Of a stretch of DNA of 27,254 bases, positions 1-6,735 are shown one piece after another; positions within the stretch are counted from its first letter, which is position 1; every line of letters begins with the position of its first letter. The DNA is from JAZGDL01 sp036477795 (lineage in GTDB: Bacteria; Planctomycetota; Phycisphaerae; UBA1845). The stretch lies in assembly GCA_036477795.1 (NCBI GenBank), contig JAZGDL010000548.1, positions 1 through 27,254 of the forward strand, read 5' to 3'. The notes under the pieces were generated by a model. That model was not told the origin of the DNA. It did no database searches and was given only the letters and a program-made list of their open reading frames with translations. The position numbers were made by a program, and so were the translations under genes.

Positions 1-1
1 T

Positions 2-1246
2 ATGAACCCATTCTACATGGTCTGGTTGTCCCTCTGTGTCCTCACCGCGCTGGTGTGGATGCGCCGCCATCTCGATCTTTCGCAGGCCCAACGTGGGGAC
101 GACGCCTTAGGCCCTGACCCCTGCGGCAGGGCCCCCAAGACCTGCCCCTCGGTCTCGGTCATCGTGGCTGCCAAGGATGAGGAGTCCACCATTGAACGCT
201 GCGTACTCACCTTACTGGAACAGGATTACCCCAATTTCCGACTGATCGTCGTCGATGATCGCAGTAGCGACCACACCGCCGACATTCTCGATGCCCTGCA
301 ACGCCGATTCCCGGACCGCATGCGTGTCTTGCACGTCACCAAACTGCCCGACGGTTGGTTCGGCAAGACCAACGCCGTAAACATGGGCGTCCACACTGCC
401 GACGGAGATTTTCTACTCTTCACCGATGCGGACTGTGAGCAGGTTTCCGATCGCACCATCTCAACGGCTGTCCGTTACGCCCTGGAAAACCGCATCGAGT
501 TCCTCTCCATTCTTCCTCTGATCAAGCCGCACTGCATGTGGGAGGCCTTTCTGCAGCCGGCTTGTACCGGTGTGCTGATGTTCTGGCACCAGCCGGACAA
601 GGTCAACGATCCCAAGCGCCCCGAGGCCTACGCCAACGGCGCCTTCATGCTGATCGACAAAGACGCCTACCAGCGCATCGGCGGCCACCAACGCGTCCGC
701 AGCGCCATTTGCGAAGACATGCAACTGGCCCGCAACGCCAAAACCGCCGGCGTCAAACTCCGCGTCATCCAAGGCCGGGGTCTCTACGCCACCCGCATGT
801 ACAACTCGTTTCACGAGACATTTTGCGGATGGACCCGCATCCTGCAAGGAAGCTTGCAGTGGGCACCGAAGGTCCTGTTGGCCGCTGCTCTGCTGACCGT
901 CTTCAGCATCTTCCCCATGGTATCGCTCGTCGCCGCGGGCGTGGGGTGGGCCGGGTCATCGCCGCAAGCATCCGCGCCCTGGGGATGGATCTTTGCCGCA
1001 TCACTGGTGTCCGTCGCAGCCCTGCAATCGGTCATGGCCCGTTTTTATGGACTTTTGCAGGCACCGGCGTGGAGATCGATATTCTACACCCCGGCAGCCG
1101 TCTTCTGCCTTGCCATTCTGATGAACACGCTGGTGCGGGTGCTCGGTGTGGGGTCCACCACCTGGCGCGGCACCGTCTATCACCGCAGCAAAGCACAGCG
1201 GACGAACCCGACCACCATCGAGAAACCAGCCACTCACACCGGATGA
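2..1246 (+). CDS. Membrane-bound family 2 glycosyltransferase
   Basis: Transfers a sugar from a nucleotide-sugar donor to an acceptor, probably a lipid or envelope component, at the inner membrane; the substrate is not identifiable. Visible features: an N-terminal membrane segment (about residues 3-20), then a GT-A fold with SVIVAAKDEE near residue 52, VVDDRSSDHT near 84, the metal-binding DADC near 141, an EDMQLA acid motif near 239, and TRILQGSLQW in place of the usual Q-x-x-R-W. Three C-terminal membrane helices follow. The layout resembles HpnB/CrtQ-like glycosyltransferases (family knowledge). The ATG is at the window's second base, so the true start may lie upstream. The stop overlaps the next gene's ATG (ATGA), which suggests translational coupling. 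Confidence 0.85.
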   Translation: MNPFYMVWLSLCVLTALVWMRRHLDLSQAQRGDDALGPDPCGRAPKTCPSVSVIVAAKDEESTIERCVLTLLEQDYPNFRLIVVDDRSSDHTADILDALQRRFPDRMRVLHVTKLPDGWFGKTNAVNMGVHTADGDFLLFTDADCEQVSDRTISTAVRYALENRIEFLSILPLIKPHCMWEAFLQPACTGVLMFWHQPDKVNDPKRPEAYANGAFMLIDKDAYQRIGGHQRVRSAICEDMQLARNAKTAGVKLRVIQGRGLYATRMYNSFHETFCGWTRILQGSLQWAPKVLLAAALLTVFSIFPMVSLVAAGVGWAGSSPQASAPWGWIFAASLVSVAALQSVMARFYGLLQAPAWRSIFYTPAAVFCLAILMNTLVRVLGVGSTTWRGTVYHRSKAQRTNPTTIEKPATHTG

Positions 1247-1626
1247 CTTGTCCCCGCCCGACAGCACTGCTTCAGGTCGACCCCAGAACGTTGGGTGTGA
1301 ATCTCTGGCTGCTGATCTCGCTGTTGTTCCTGCTTGTGATCGCATTAGTGCTGGGCTTGATGTTGTGGACCGGCATCAGGGTCGGGTTGACCGTGTTGGC
1401 ACAACGTCGCGCCCATGCGGAATACCGTAAGAGTAGCCGCCGCGCCGACGGCCAACCATATCCACCCTACATCGAAGGCGTGTGCAGCCAATGCAGTCGC
1501 GGAAACCTCAGAATCTATCACCCCCCGTCCGGTGAGCGGCTCTGCCCCGAGTGCTATGAGCGGTTCTGGCGAAGCGTCACAGGATGGCGCTCCCCAGCGT
1601 CGGAGCCAACGGATCCAAAAAAATGA
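1243..1626 (+). CDS. Small membrane protein with C-terminal zinc ribbon
   Basis: A 127-residue hypothetical protein of unknown function. It begins with an ATG that overlaps the glycosyltransferase stop by four bases, so it is probably co-translated with it. One strong hydrophobic helix (about residues 18-42) is followed by a basic stretch and then two Cys pairs, CSQC and CPEC, about 20 residues apart, typical of a zinc-ribbon knuckle, probably cytoplasmic. A longer open frame runs upstream to 538, but that part is out of frame with the clear glycosyltransferase and is not coding. The gene ends in a lysine/A-rich tract that abuts a hairpin used on the other strand. Confidence 0.7.
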   Translation: MTCPRPTALLQVDPRTLGVNLWLLISLLFLLVIALVLGLMLWTGIRVGLTVLAQRRAHAEYRKSSRRADGQPYPPYIEGVCSQCSRGNLRIYHPPSGERLCPECYERFWRSVTGWRSPASEPTDPKK

Positions 1627-1656
1627 CCCGCCGGAGAACGGTAATCCTCCGGCGGG
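1617..1656 (-). terminator. Intrinsic terminator, minus strand
   Basis: A perfect 10-bp stem (arms 1627-1636 and 1647-1656, CCCGCCGGAG with its complement) has a 10-nt loop. On the minus strand it is followed after TCA by seven T. On the plus strand the run is A and precedes the hairpin, so it is not canonical for the zinc-ribbon gene. Confidence 0.7.
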
Positions 1657-1668
1657 CCGCATCTTGAG

Positions 1669-1711
1669 GGCTGCTGCAACTGCAGCCACGTTAGCTGCAT
1701 TTACAGCAGCC
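1669..1711 (-). ncRNA. Long hairpin within the candidate small RNA
   Basis: The outer arms GGCTGCTG/CAGCAGCC and inner arms TGCAGC/GCTGCA are perfectly paired. They are joined by a 4-nt step that pairs as U-G, A-U, A-U and one mismatch only when the minus strand is transcribed. The loop is 7 nt. The wobble favours minus-strand RNA over the plus strand. Confidence 0.5.
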
Positions 1712-1928
1712 ACCTCGTACATTCGCCAAATTCCACAGATCACCTCCTTTTCAATGGGCCGACCCCCCGAACGACCTCCGGCTAAAGATGCCTTCGGGCT
1801 TGCCCCATCCGCCGACCGTCGCCAACGGAACGACGCGGCCAAGCACCACCGCGGCAGGAACTCCAACGCCGGCTCGCCTCGCCCAAGTTTTGAGGTTCGC
1901 TACAAACGCCGCAAGCACCTGCACGGCT

Positions 1929-1958
1929 ATTCTACCAAAAGGCTTCGGCAGAGGTCAA
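1929..1958 (-). promoter_or_regulatory. Sigma70-like promoter of the candidate small RNA
   Basis: Read on the minus strand, TTGACC (1958-1953) and TAGAAT (1934-1929) are separated by 18 nt. Each box matches the consensus at five of six positions. The -10 is preceded by TGG, giving an extended -10. Confidence 0.5.
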
Positions 1959-2047
1959 GCATTTAAGCAGAATCCCCCGGTGACGCCAGTGGGCTGCGGA
2001 CGGTAGCGAGAAAAACAGACAGAGTTTACATGCTGTAACAAAAACGT

Positions 2048-2167
2048 GTGGGACCGGCTTTTCCAGCTTGTGGGACCGGTTTTCCAGCCTGCCAGGGGGG
2101 CTGTAGCGCCACCCATTGTGGTTGGCGCATTCACCTGGCGGCGCCACCCACAAGGGTTGGCGCTACA
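2048..2167. repeat. Intergenic palindromic repeat cluster
   Basis: Two near-identical direct copies of a GTGGGACCGG-TTTTCCAGC unit start at 2048 and 2070. They are followed by an imperfect inverted repeat with arms of about 27 bp (2102-2128 and about 2140-2167) built on TGTAGCGCCA. The GTGGGACCGG unit recurs at 12114. The rest of the gene-free stretch 1962-2270 shows nothing else supportable. Confidence 0.7.
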
Positions 2168-2275
2168 CAGGACCAAGCATTCAACCAGTTTCTCGGAAAC
2201 GGACCGCCCAAGCTCATCCGCCGCCGGACCCAGCCGGCCGAGGTCGCAATGGGGCTTTACTCATGCCGAGGTCGT

Positions 2276-2283
2276 GGTATACT
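2276..2283 (+). promoter_or_regulatory. Extended -10 promoter upstream of RRM gene
   Basis: TGGTATACT has a five-of-six -10 hexamer with an upstream TG and no good -35 box. A start near 2290 would give a 5' leader of about 160 nt, long enough for cold-shock-type regulation. This is inference only. Confidence 0.35.
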
Positions 2284-2451
2284 TCCGGCGGTTGGTTCGT
2301 CGAGCGAGGCACGTACCTGACCTTGGCTTCCCAAGTCCGGATCGCATTGCCAAGATCGTCTTCCTACCTTCGAGGCCGGAACGTCGGCTACTTTTACCCA
2401 CGGCCCTGAAAGCAAAATGCGGGTCGGGCATGCCATCGACAGGAGATTACG

Positions 2452-2787
2452 ATGAGCAAGAAGTTGTATGTTGGAAACCTCAGTTATGAAGTGAGCAGTT
2501 CGGACTTGGAAACGATGCTGTCGGCGCACGGAACGGTGCTTAGCGCCGAAGTCATCACTGACCGGTCCACCGGGCAGAGCAAAGGGTTCGGGTTCGTGGA
2601 GATGGACTCCGATGCGGAGGCCCAGGCGGCTATCGCGGCGTTGAACGGCCAGCCCTACGGCGGTCGAACGCTGACGGTGAACGAAGCAAGGCCCCGCGCA
2701 GAGCGCAGCGGCGGCGGCGGTCGCGGCGGTCGCGGCGGTTACGGCGGCGGCGGTGGTCGCGGTGGCGGTCGCCGAGATCGCTACTGA
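2452..2787 (+). CDS. RRM-domain RNA-binding protein with Gly/Arg-rich tail
   Basis: A small cytoplasmic single-strand RNA-binding protein of the bacterial Rbp/RRM type, probably an RNA chaperone or post-transcriptional regulator. The 111 residues hold one complete RRM: RNP2 is LYVGNL at residues 5-10, and RNP1 is KGFGFVEM at residues 44-51 with the RNA-stacking aromatics in place. From about residue 83 the tail is almost only Gly and Arg (RGG-like) with a few Tyr and Asp, a known RNA-affinity extension. The ATG is preceded by AGGAG at 2441-2445. A transposon remnant starts three bases after the stop. The glycine repeats make the 3' end repetitive (GGCGGT/GGTCGC), so indels there are plausible. 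Confidence 0.9.
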   Translation: MSKKLYVGNLSYEVSSSDLETMLSAHGTVLSAEVITDRSTGQSKGFGFVEMDSDAEAQAAIAALNGQPYGGRTLTVNEARPRAERSGGGGRGGRGGYGGGGGRGGGRRDRY

Positions 2788-2790
2788 AAC

Positions 2791-3003
2791 AAAGGGGTCA
2801 GGCTACTTTGATTTGCTGTTGCGCGGTATTCCTTATGGGCGGATTGTGGATTGGAGAGGGTGTCGGGCGGCGGTTCGAGCTTGCCAGGCCTTGAAGCCAA
2901 GCGGTGCTGAGCGGTTGACTGACCTGCGTATGGCCTCCAGTTCGGCGTCCGTCTCCGTACGGTTCACGCGCCCCACGTCAGCAAAAAGTAGCCTGACCCC
3001 TTT
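2791..3003. mobile_element. MITE-like remnant of a REP-associated (Y1) transposon
   Basis: The 213-bp segment is bounded by a perfect 19-bp inverted repeat, AAAGGGGTCAGGCTACTTT at 2791-2809 and its complement at 2985-3003. Between the ends, the minus strand encodes only the C-terminus of a transposase. It therefore reads as an internal-deletion derivative that kept both ends. It sits exactly between the stop of the RRM gene and the ribosome binding site of the methyltransferase. Confidence 0.7.
2833..2984 (-). pseudogene. C-terminal fragment of a Y1/RAYT transposase
   Basis: The minus-strand frame reads TETDAELEAIRRSVNR, then a Trp-containing linker, then LQSTIRP and a stop. This matches, from memory, the conserved tail of REP-associated tyrosine transposases (ELEAIRRSVNRGRPFG ... 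LGLESTLRPRGRPRK). The catalytic HUH motif and tyrosine region are absent, so it cannot transpose on its own. The open frame continues through the right inverted repeat only by chance. Confidence 0.6.
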
Positions 3004-3021
3004 TCGCTGGGAGTGCCGGCG

Positions 3022-3735
3022 ATGTGTACAAGCGCGCCTTATGCAATTCCCGTCATCGTTCATGCGACCAGGCAGGTCAAGCCGCGATCGATCCTCGACG
3101 TCGGTGTCGGGTTTGGCAAGTACGGCCTACTGTTCCGCGAGTACCTAGACGTGTGGGACGCTCGTGAACTCGCCCAGACGAAACGAGATGCCTGGACCAT
3201 GCGCATCGATGGAATCGAGATCTATCCGGAGTATCTCACGCCCATCCATGACTTCATCTACGACAAGATGCACATCGGTCATGCGCTCGAGATCATCGAT
3301 GAACTGGGCCAGTATGACCTGATCTTCATGGGTGATGTGTTGGAACACTTCGAGAAACGTGCCGGCGAGCTGATGATTAACAAGATGTATGAACACGCGG
3401 ACAAGTGCGTACTGCTCACCTTTCCAACGAATGCTCCACCCCGCGAAGGCTTCTGGGGGAATAAGGAGGAGGCCCACCTCAGCGTTTGGACGCGAGATGA
3501 TTTCAGGCGGTATGGGCGCGTCGGCTACACCACCATCGAAGACCGCGCGGACGTTGTTGCCATCGCCAAACCGCCGCACCAGGTCCCGTATCTCGTGGCA
3601 TGCATGGCCGCTCGGCGGCGGAGCGGCTGGAAGGGAAAACTGGCAACCGCGCTGGTACGCGCGGTGGGTCCGTCCGCGGCCTCCACCATGGTCGGACGCG
3701 TGTTGAGAAGGCGCATTGCATTGCGCGCAGAATGA
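3022..3735 (+). CDS. Class I SAM-dependent methyltransferase
   Basis: A predicted cytoplasmic methyltransferase of 237 residues; the substrate cannot be read from the sequence. Motif I is ILDVGVGFGKYG near residues 24-35 (SAM-binding glycine loop). The acidic end of strand 2 is DGIEIYPEY near 66-74, and motif IV is YDLIFMGDVLEHF near 98-110. The C-terminal 40 residues are basic with a short hydrophobic stretch. The ATG at 3022 is preferred because GGGAG lies at 3009-3013, 8 nt upstream. A GTG at 3013 would add three residues. The transposon remnant ends 5 nt before this site, so the original promoter may have been displaced. Confidence 0.8.
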   Translation: MCTSAPYAIPVIVHATRQVKPRSILDVGVGFGKYGLLFREYLDVWDARELAQTKRDAWTMRIDGIEIYPEYLTPIHDFIYDKMHIGHALEIIDELGQYDLIFMGDVLEHFEKRAGELMINKMYEHADKCVLLTFPTNAPPREGFWGNKEEAHLSVWTRDDFRRYGRVGYTTIEDRADVVAIAKPPHQVPYLVACMAARRRSGWKGKLATALVRAVGPSAASTMVGRVLRRRIALRAE

Positions 3736-3898
3736 TTCATTACCCAGCCCCTCTCCCATGCCCGGCACTTAGCGCGGATTGTTCACCGCGGAGCACGCAG
3801 ATCCCGCAGAGACGGAATAGATGGGAAGTCCGGGGAGTCAGCGCGGAATCCCGGCGAGGCCGAAACAAACACACTGTCGGAATGAGACCAGCATGTAA

Positions 3899-3963
3899 GG
3901 TCCGCCGTGCGGACCAGCAAACGCAACGACGACCCCGCTTCGGCGCGGTCCGCACGGCGGACC
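3899..3963. repeat. Inverted pair of GGTCCGCC palindromes
   Basis: A 17-bp unit GGTCCGCCGTGCGGACC at 3899-3915 recurs as its exact complement at 3947-3963, and each copy can fold on itself. A third copy lies at 12425-12441. These are dispersed palindromic elements. Confidence 0.75.
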
Positions 3964-4100
3964 CTACACGGCTGCTTTGGAGGCGCCTCATGGGTGACGG
4001 ATAGCTGCCCCGGTAGGCGATTACCCTTGGTACCCGTGCGGTCGTTCAACTCTATATTGGTGTACGTTCGAGTCCGTCGGCTGCGCTCGCTGCCCCGTTC

Positions 4101-4137
4101 GCGGATGGGTGCGAGAAGGGATTCTCGCACCAGCGGT
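4101..4137. repeat. Copy of the GTGCGAGAA palindromic repeat
   Basis: The 37 bases are identical to 12183-12219. The core is a 9-bp stem, GTGCGAGAA with its complement, around a GGGA loop. Confidence 0.8.
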
Positions 4138-4184
4138 CTTGAGAAGCCCGAAGATCGCCCTAAGTTCCATTGGCTGTCAAAGTT

Positions 4185-4192
4185 GGTACAAT
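4185..4192 (+). promoter_or_regulatory. Extended -10 promoter of the M43 protease gene
   Basis: TGGTACAAT has a five-of-six -10 hexamer with the extended TG. It would start RNA near 4199, giving a leader of about 125 nt before ATG 4324. No clear -35 is seen. Confidence 0.35.
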
Positions 4193-4323
4193 AATCAGGC
4201 GCGTAGGACCACGAACGCGAGATTGCAGGGCGGCCGGGGTGGTCCAGTCGGCCGGTGCTTCTGAAGAGTCGACGTGCATTGCTTCCGGAGAACGCGTCAC
4301 CGGGTGTGGGAGGAGAGTTGAAC

Positions 4324-6630
4324 ATGCGCAGCTTGGGAATATTTGTATCCGGATCGGCCACGATGATCGCGATAATATTGGCCACGACCGCTCTGTCGGC
4401 CTCTGAGACCGGAATGGCGAGATCGAAGGTCATCGAGACGCTTGACGGAAAAATCATCGCCGACGGTTTGGTGTTCGAGTCCTGGCAGGCGTATGCGAAC
4501 TCGGATTTCTTCCGAGCGCAGGGAAAGCGGTGCGGGACGGTGTCCCGTCCGGGGCCGGCACCTGCCGGCGGGTCGCCGGATGATTGCACCTTCACCCTGA
4601 CCAACCCCACACCCGTTTATGATCCGTCCGTGGCGCGATACACAATCCCCGTCGTCGTACACGTTATTCAGAATACCAGCGGGTCGGGCTTCATCAGTGC
4701 GGCGATGGTTCAGAGCCAGATCGACATTCTGAACGAAGACTTGCTGGCCCTGGTGGGAACGAACGGTGAGAGCGGCACGAACATCGAGATCGAATTCCAC
4801 CTGGCCACCGAAGATCCCAGCGGGAGCCCCACGAACGGGATTACCTACAGCACAGACAACACCTGGTTCAACGACGGAGGTTCCTACTGGAACACCCTGG
4901 CGTGGGACACGAACCGCTACCTGAACATCTACACGAACACCGCCGGCGGCTTCCTGGGTTATGTTCCGGACCTGCCGCAGGGCGGCATCGCGGGATCGAA
5001 CGCCGATCGGGTGGTCATCCTGTGGTCGTCATTCGGTCGCAACGGCCCCATCGGTCCGCCGTTTGACCAGGGTCGTACGACAACACATGAGGTCGGTCAC
5101 TACTTCGGTCTGGAGCACACGTTCACGGGTGGTTGCAGTTCGCCGTCGGCTTGCTACGCGAGTGGAGACTTGATCTGCGACACCAACGCGCAGGCCAACC
5201 CCACCAGCGGATGCGGCGACGCCAATTCCTGCTCGACGCCGGACCCGTTCCATAACTACATGGACTACTCCGACGATCTCTGCATGGAGGAATTCACGCC
5301 GGAACAGGCCCGGCGCATGCGATGTAGCGTGGAGCACTACCGGCCCGATGTGTACGGGATCGGCAACGTGGAGTGCGGTAACGGGGTGGTCGAGGCGGGC
5401 GAGCAGTGCGATGACGGCAACACCACGCCCGGTGACGGATGCGATGAGAACTGTCAGTACGAACACACCTGCGGAGACGGCGTGATCGAGCCGGGAGAGG
5501 AATGTGATGACGGCAACACCACGCCGGGTGACGGTTGTGACGCCAATTGTCAGTCCGAGCCGGTGTGCGGAAACGGTGTCATCGAGGCGGGCGAGCAGTG
5601 CGACGACGGCAACAACACGCCGGGCGACGGATGCGACGCCGGTTGCCAGATTGAGAGCATCGGCCACAACTGCTGCGAGACGGGCCACGGGGCGGGGTGC
5701 AGCGATCCGACGATCGAGAGTTGCGTTTGTGCTGCGGATCCTTTCTGCTGCGACGTGGAGTGGGACCAGATATGTGCGGATGAGGTGGAGTCATTGGCTT
5801 GCGGGTCGTGCACCGGTTCTGTCTGTGGCAACGGGATTGTCGAGACGGGAGAGCAGTGTGACGACGGCAACACGGCAAGCGGTGACGGGTGCGACGGCAA
5901 CTGCCAGAACGAGTTCTGCGGTGATGGGATGGTTAACAACGCACCAAACGAGCAGTGTGACGACGGCAATACCGCAAGCGGCGACGGGTGCAACGAAAAC
6001 TGTCAGCTCGAGAAGGGCGCCTGCGCCCAGCCGATGGTAACCGCGGGAATCTCGTCGCGCTACATTCGGATCGATCCTGATCCCGGCATGCCGGTTCCGG
6101 TGGCCTTTCGAATCGAGTGCGGGACCGTGACCGAATGGGCACGGCTCGCCGAGACCGGCTACGACGACGGCGGCGGTGTCTTCGTCAACATCGGTACGGG
6201 AGTGGCTGACTGTGCCAGTGCCGATTTCCTGACGCCGGATCAATGGAGCAGCAATGGAGCCAATGCCCTCTATGTGACCGGTTTGGCTATAGCCCCCAAC
6301 TCGAGACCGACGGTGACGGCGGTGTGCATCGACTGCGCCGGGGCGGAGGCTAACGCGGTTAGGCCGGCTGACCCGACATGGGTCTTCTGCGACTCCAGCA
6401 ACGACGGGCAGGTGACCTTCTTTATGGACCTGTTCAAACAGTTCGCCAACACCGCCGCCAACGGATTCCCGCTGCTCACGGGGCCGGACCCGGGTATCGA
6501 GGTTGACACCCAGGGAGATTCGCCCACCAGGCCGGACCAACAGGTCACGTTTTTCGGCGACATCTTCGCCTGTTTCAGTGCTACCGCCGCAGGCGGAGGC
6601 GCTACATGGACGGGCGGCACGTGCCCTTAG
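4324..6630 (+). CDS. Secreted M43 (pappalysin-like) zinc metalloprotease with Cys-rich repeats
   Basis: A predicted exported metzincin protease of 768 residues. A signal peptide (about residues 1-27) is followed by an M43-type catalytic domain. The zinc motif HEVGHYFGLEH spans residues 255-265 (ligands H255, H259, H265; base E256), and the Met-turn NYMDYS lies about 50 residues on. Then come five DUF4215/Myxococcus-type repeats (CGNG...EQCDDGN...GDGCD..CQ) between about residues 357 and 564. The third and fourth are split by a different Cys-rich module (NCCETGHGAGC ... CCDVEWDQICADE). The C-terminus carries two QVTFF-x-D-x-F segments that look like a degenerate dockerin-like pair. ATG 4324 follows GGAGGAGAG; a GTG at 4255 would precede the signal peptide and is unlikely. 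The substrate is unknown. Confidence 0.9.
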   Translation: MRSLGIFVSGSATMIAIILATTALSASETGMARSKVIETLDGKIIADGLVFESWQAYANSDFFRAQGKRCGTVSRPGPAPAGGSPDDCTFTLTNPTPVYDPSVARYTIPVVVHVIQNTSGSGFISAAMVQSQIDILNEDLLALVGTNGESGTNIEIEFHLATEDPSGSPTNGITYSTDNTWFNDGGSYWNTLAWDTNRYLNIYTNTAGGFLGYVPDLPQGGIAGSNADRVVILWSSFGRNGPIGPPFDQGRTTTHEVGHYFGLEHTFTGGCSSPSACYASGDLICDTNAQANPTSGCGDANSCSTPDPFHNYMDYSDDLCMEEFTPEQARRMRCSVEHYRPDVYGIGNVECGNGVVEAGEQCDDGNTTPGDGCDENCQYEHTCGDGVIEPGEECDDGNTTPGDGCDANCQSEPVCGNGVIEAGEQCDDGNNTPGDGCDAGCQIESIGHNCCETGHGAGCSDPTIESCVCAADPFCCDVEWDQICADEVESLACGSCTGSVCGNGIVETGEQCDDGNTASGDGCDGNCQNEFCGDGMVNNAPNEQCDDGNTASGDGCNENCQLEKGACAQPMVTAGISSRYIRIDPDPGMPVPVAFRIECGTVTEWARLAETGYDDGGGVFVNIGTGVADCASADFLTPDQWSSNGANALYVTGLAIAPNSRPTVTAVCIDCAGAEANAVRPADPTWVFCDSSNDGQVTFFMDLFKQFANTAANGFPLLTGPDPGIEVDTQGDSPTRPDQQVTFFGDIFACFSATAAGGGATWTGGTCP

Positions 6631-6640
6631 TGAAGGTTAT

Positions 6641-6713
6641 AATGTTGAAGGTTAAGAGGTTGAAGGTTTGGTATCCCAACGCGGTGAGCTTCTAACCTTC
6701 CACCTTCAACATT
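6641..6713. terminator. Inverted repeat between convergent genes
   Basis: Perfect 12-bp arms, AATGTTGAAGGT at 6641-6652 and its complement at 6702-6713, enclose further GTTGAAGG/CCTTC-rich sequence. It lies between the stop of the protease gene and the stop of the minus-strand glycosidase-like gene. A two-way termination role is inferred from position; no T-tract is present. Confidence 0.4.
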
Positions 6714-6735
6714 CAAACCTCTAACGGTTGGTTGT

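Larger units (their letters stand above)
1617..1922 (-). ncRNA. Candidate small RNA or leader-peptide RNA
   Basis: An unannotated transcription unit is inferred from four aligned signals on the minus strand. There is a promoter at 1958-1929, a perfect Shine-Dalgarno GGAGG (1747-1743) set 6 nt before a GTG that opens an 11-codon ORF (1736-1701), a long hairpin (1711-1669), and an intrinsic terminator (1656-1627 plus seven T at 1623-1617). The predicted RNA is about 305 nt. The peptide would be MEFGECTRWLL, and its TAA sits just inside the hairpin's first arm. Nothing on this strand lies downstream within reach, so it looks self-contained. No known RNA family was recognised. A longer minus-strand frame (1866-1345) runs through the terminator and is probably not coding. 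Confidence 0.45.
3736..4323. other. Gene-free stretch with repeats and a promoter
   Basis: No credible gene is present; the open frames here are short and shift through repeats. It holds a degenerate GCGGAGCACGCAGA-type intergenic element near 3776-3830, two inverted copies of a GGTCCGCC palindrome (3899-3963), a 37-bp repeat (4101-4137) shared with 12183-12219, and a probable promoter at 4185-4192. Confidence 0.6.

Noticed and set aside
538..1242. Upstream extension of the zinc-ribbon gene
   Set aside because: It lies out of frame inside the glycosyltransferase and reads as Arg/His/Pro-rich nonsense.
1738..1749. ATCACCTCCTTT on the plus strand as a 16S rRNA 3' end
   Set aside because: The bases before it do not match 16S rRNA. 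The same bases read as a perfect Shine-Dalgarno on the minus strand, in a fitting context.
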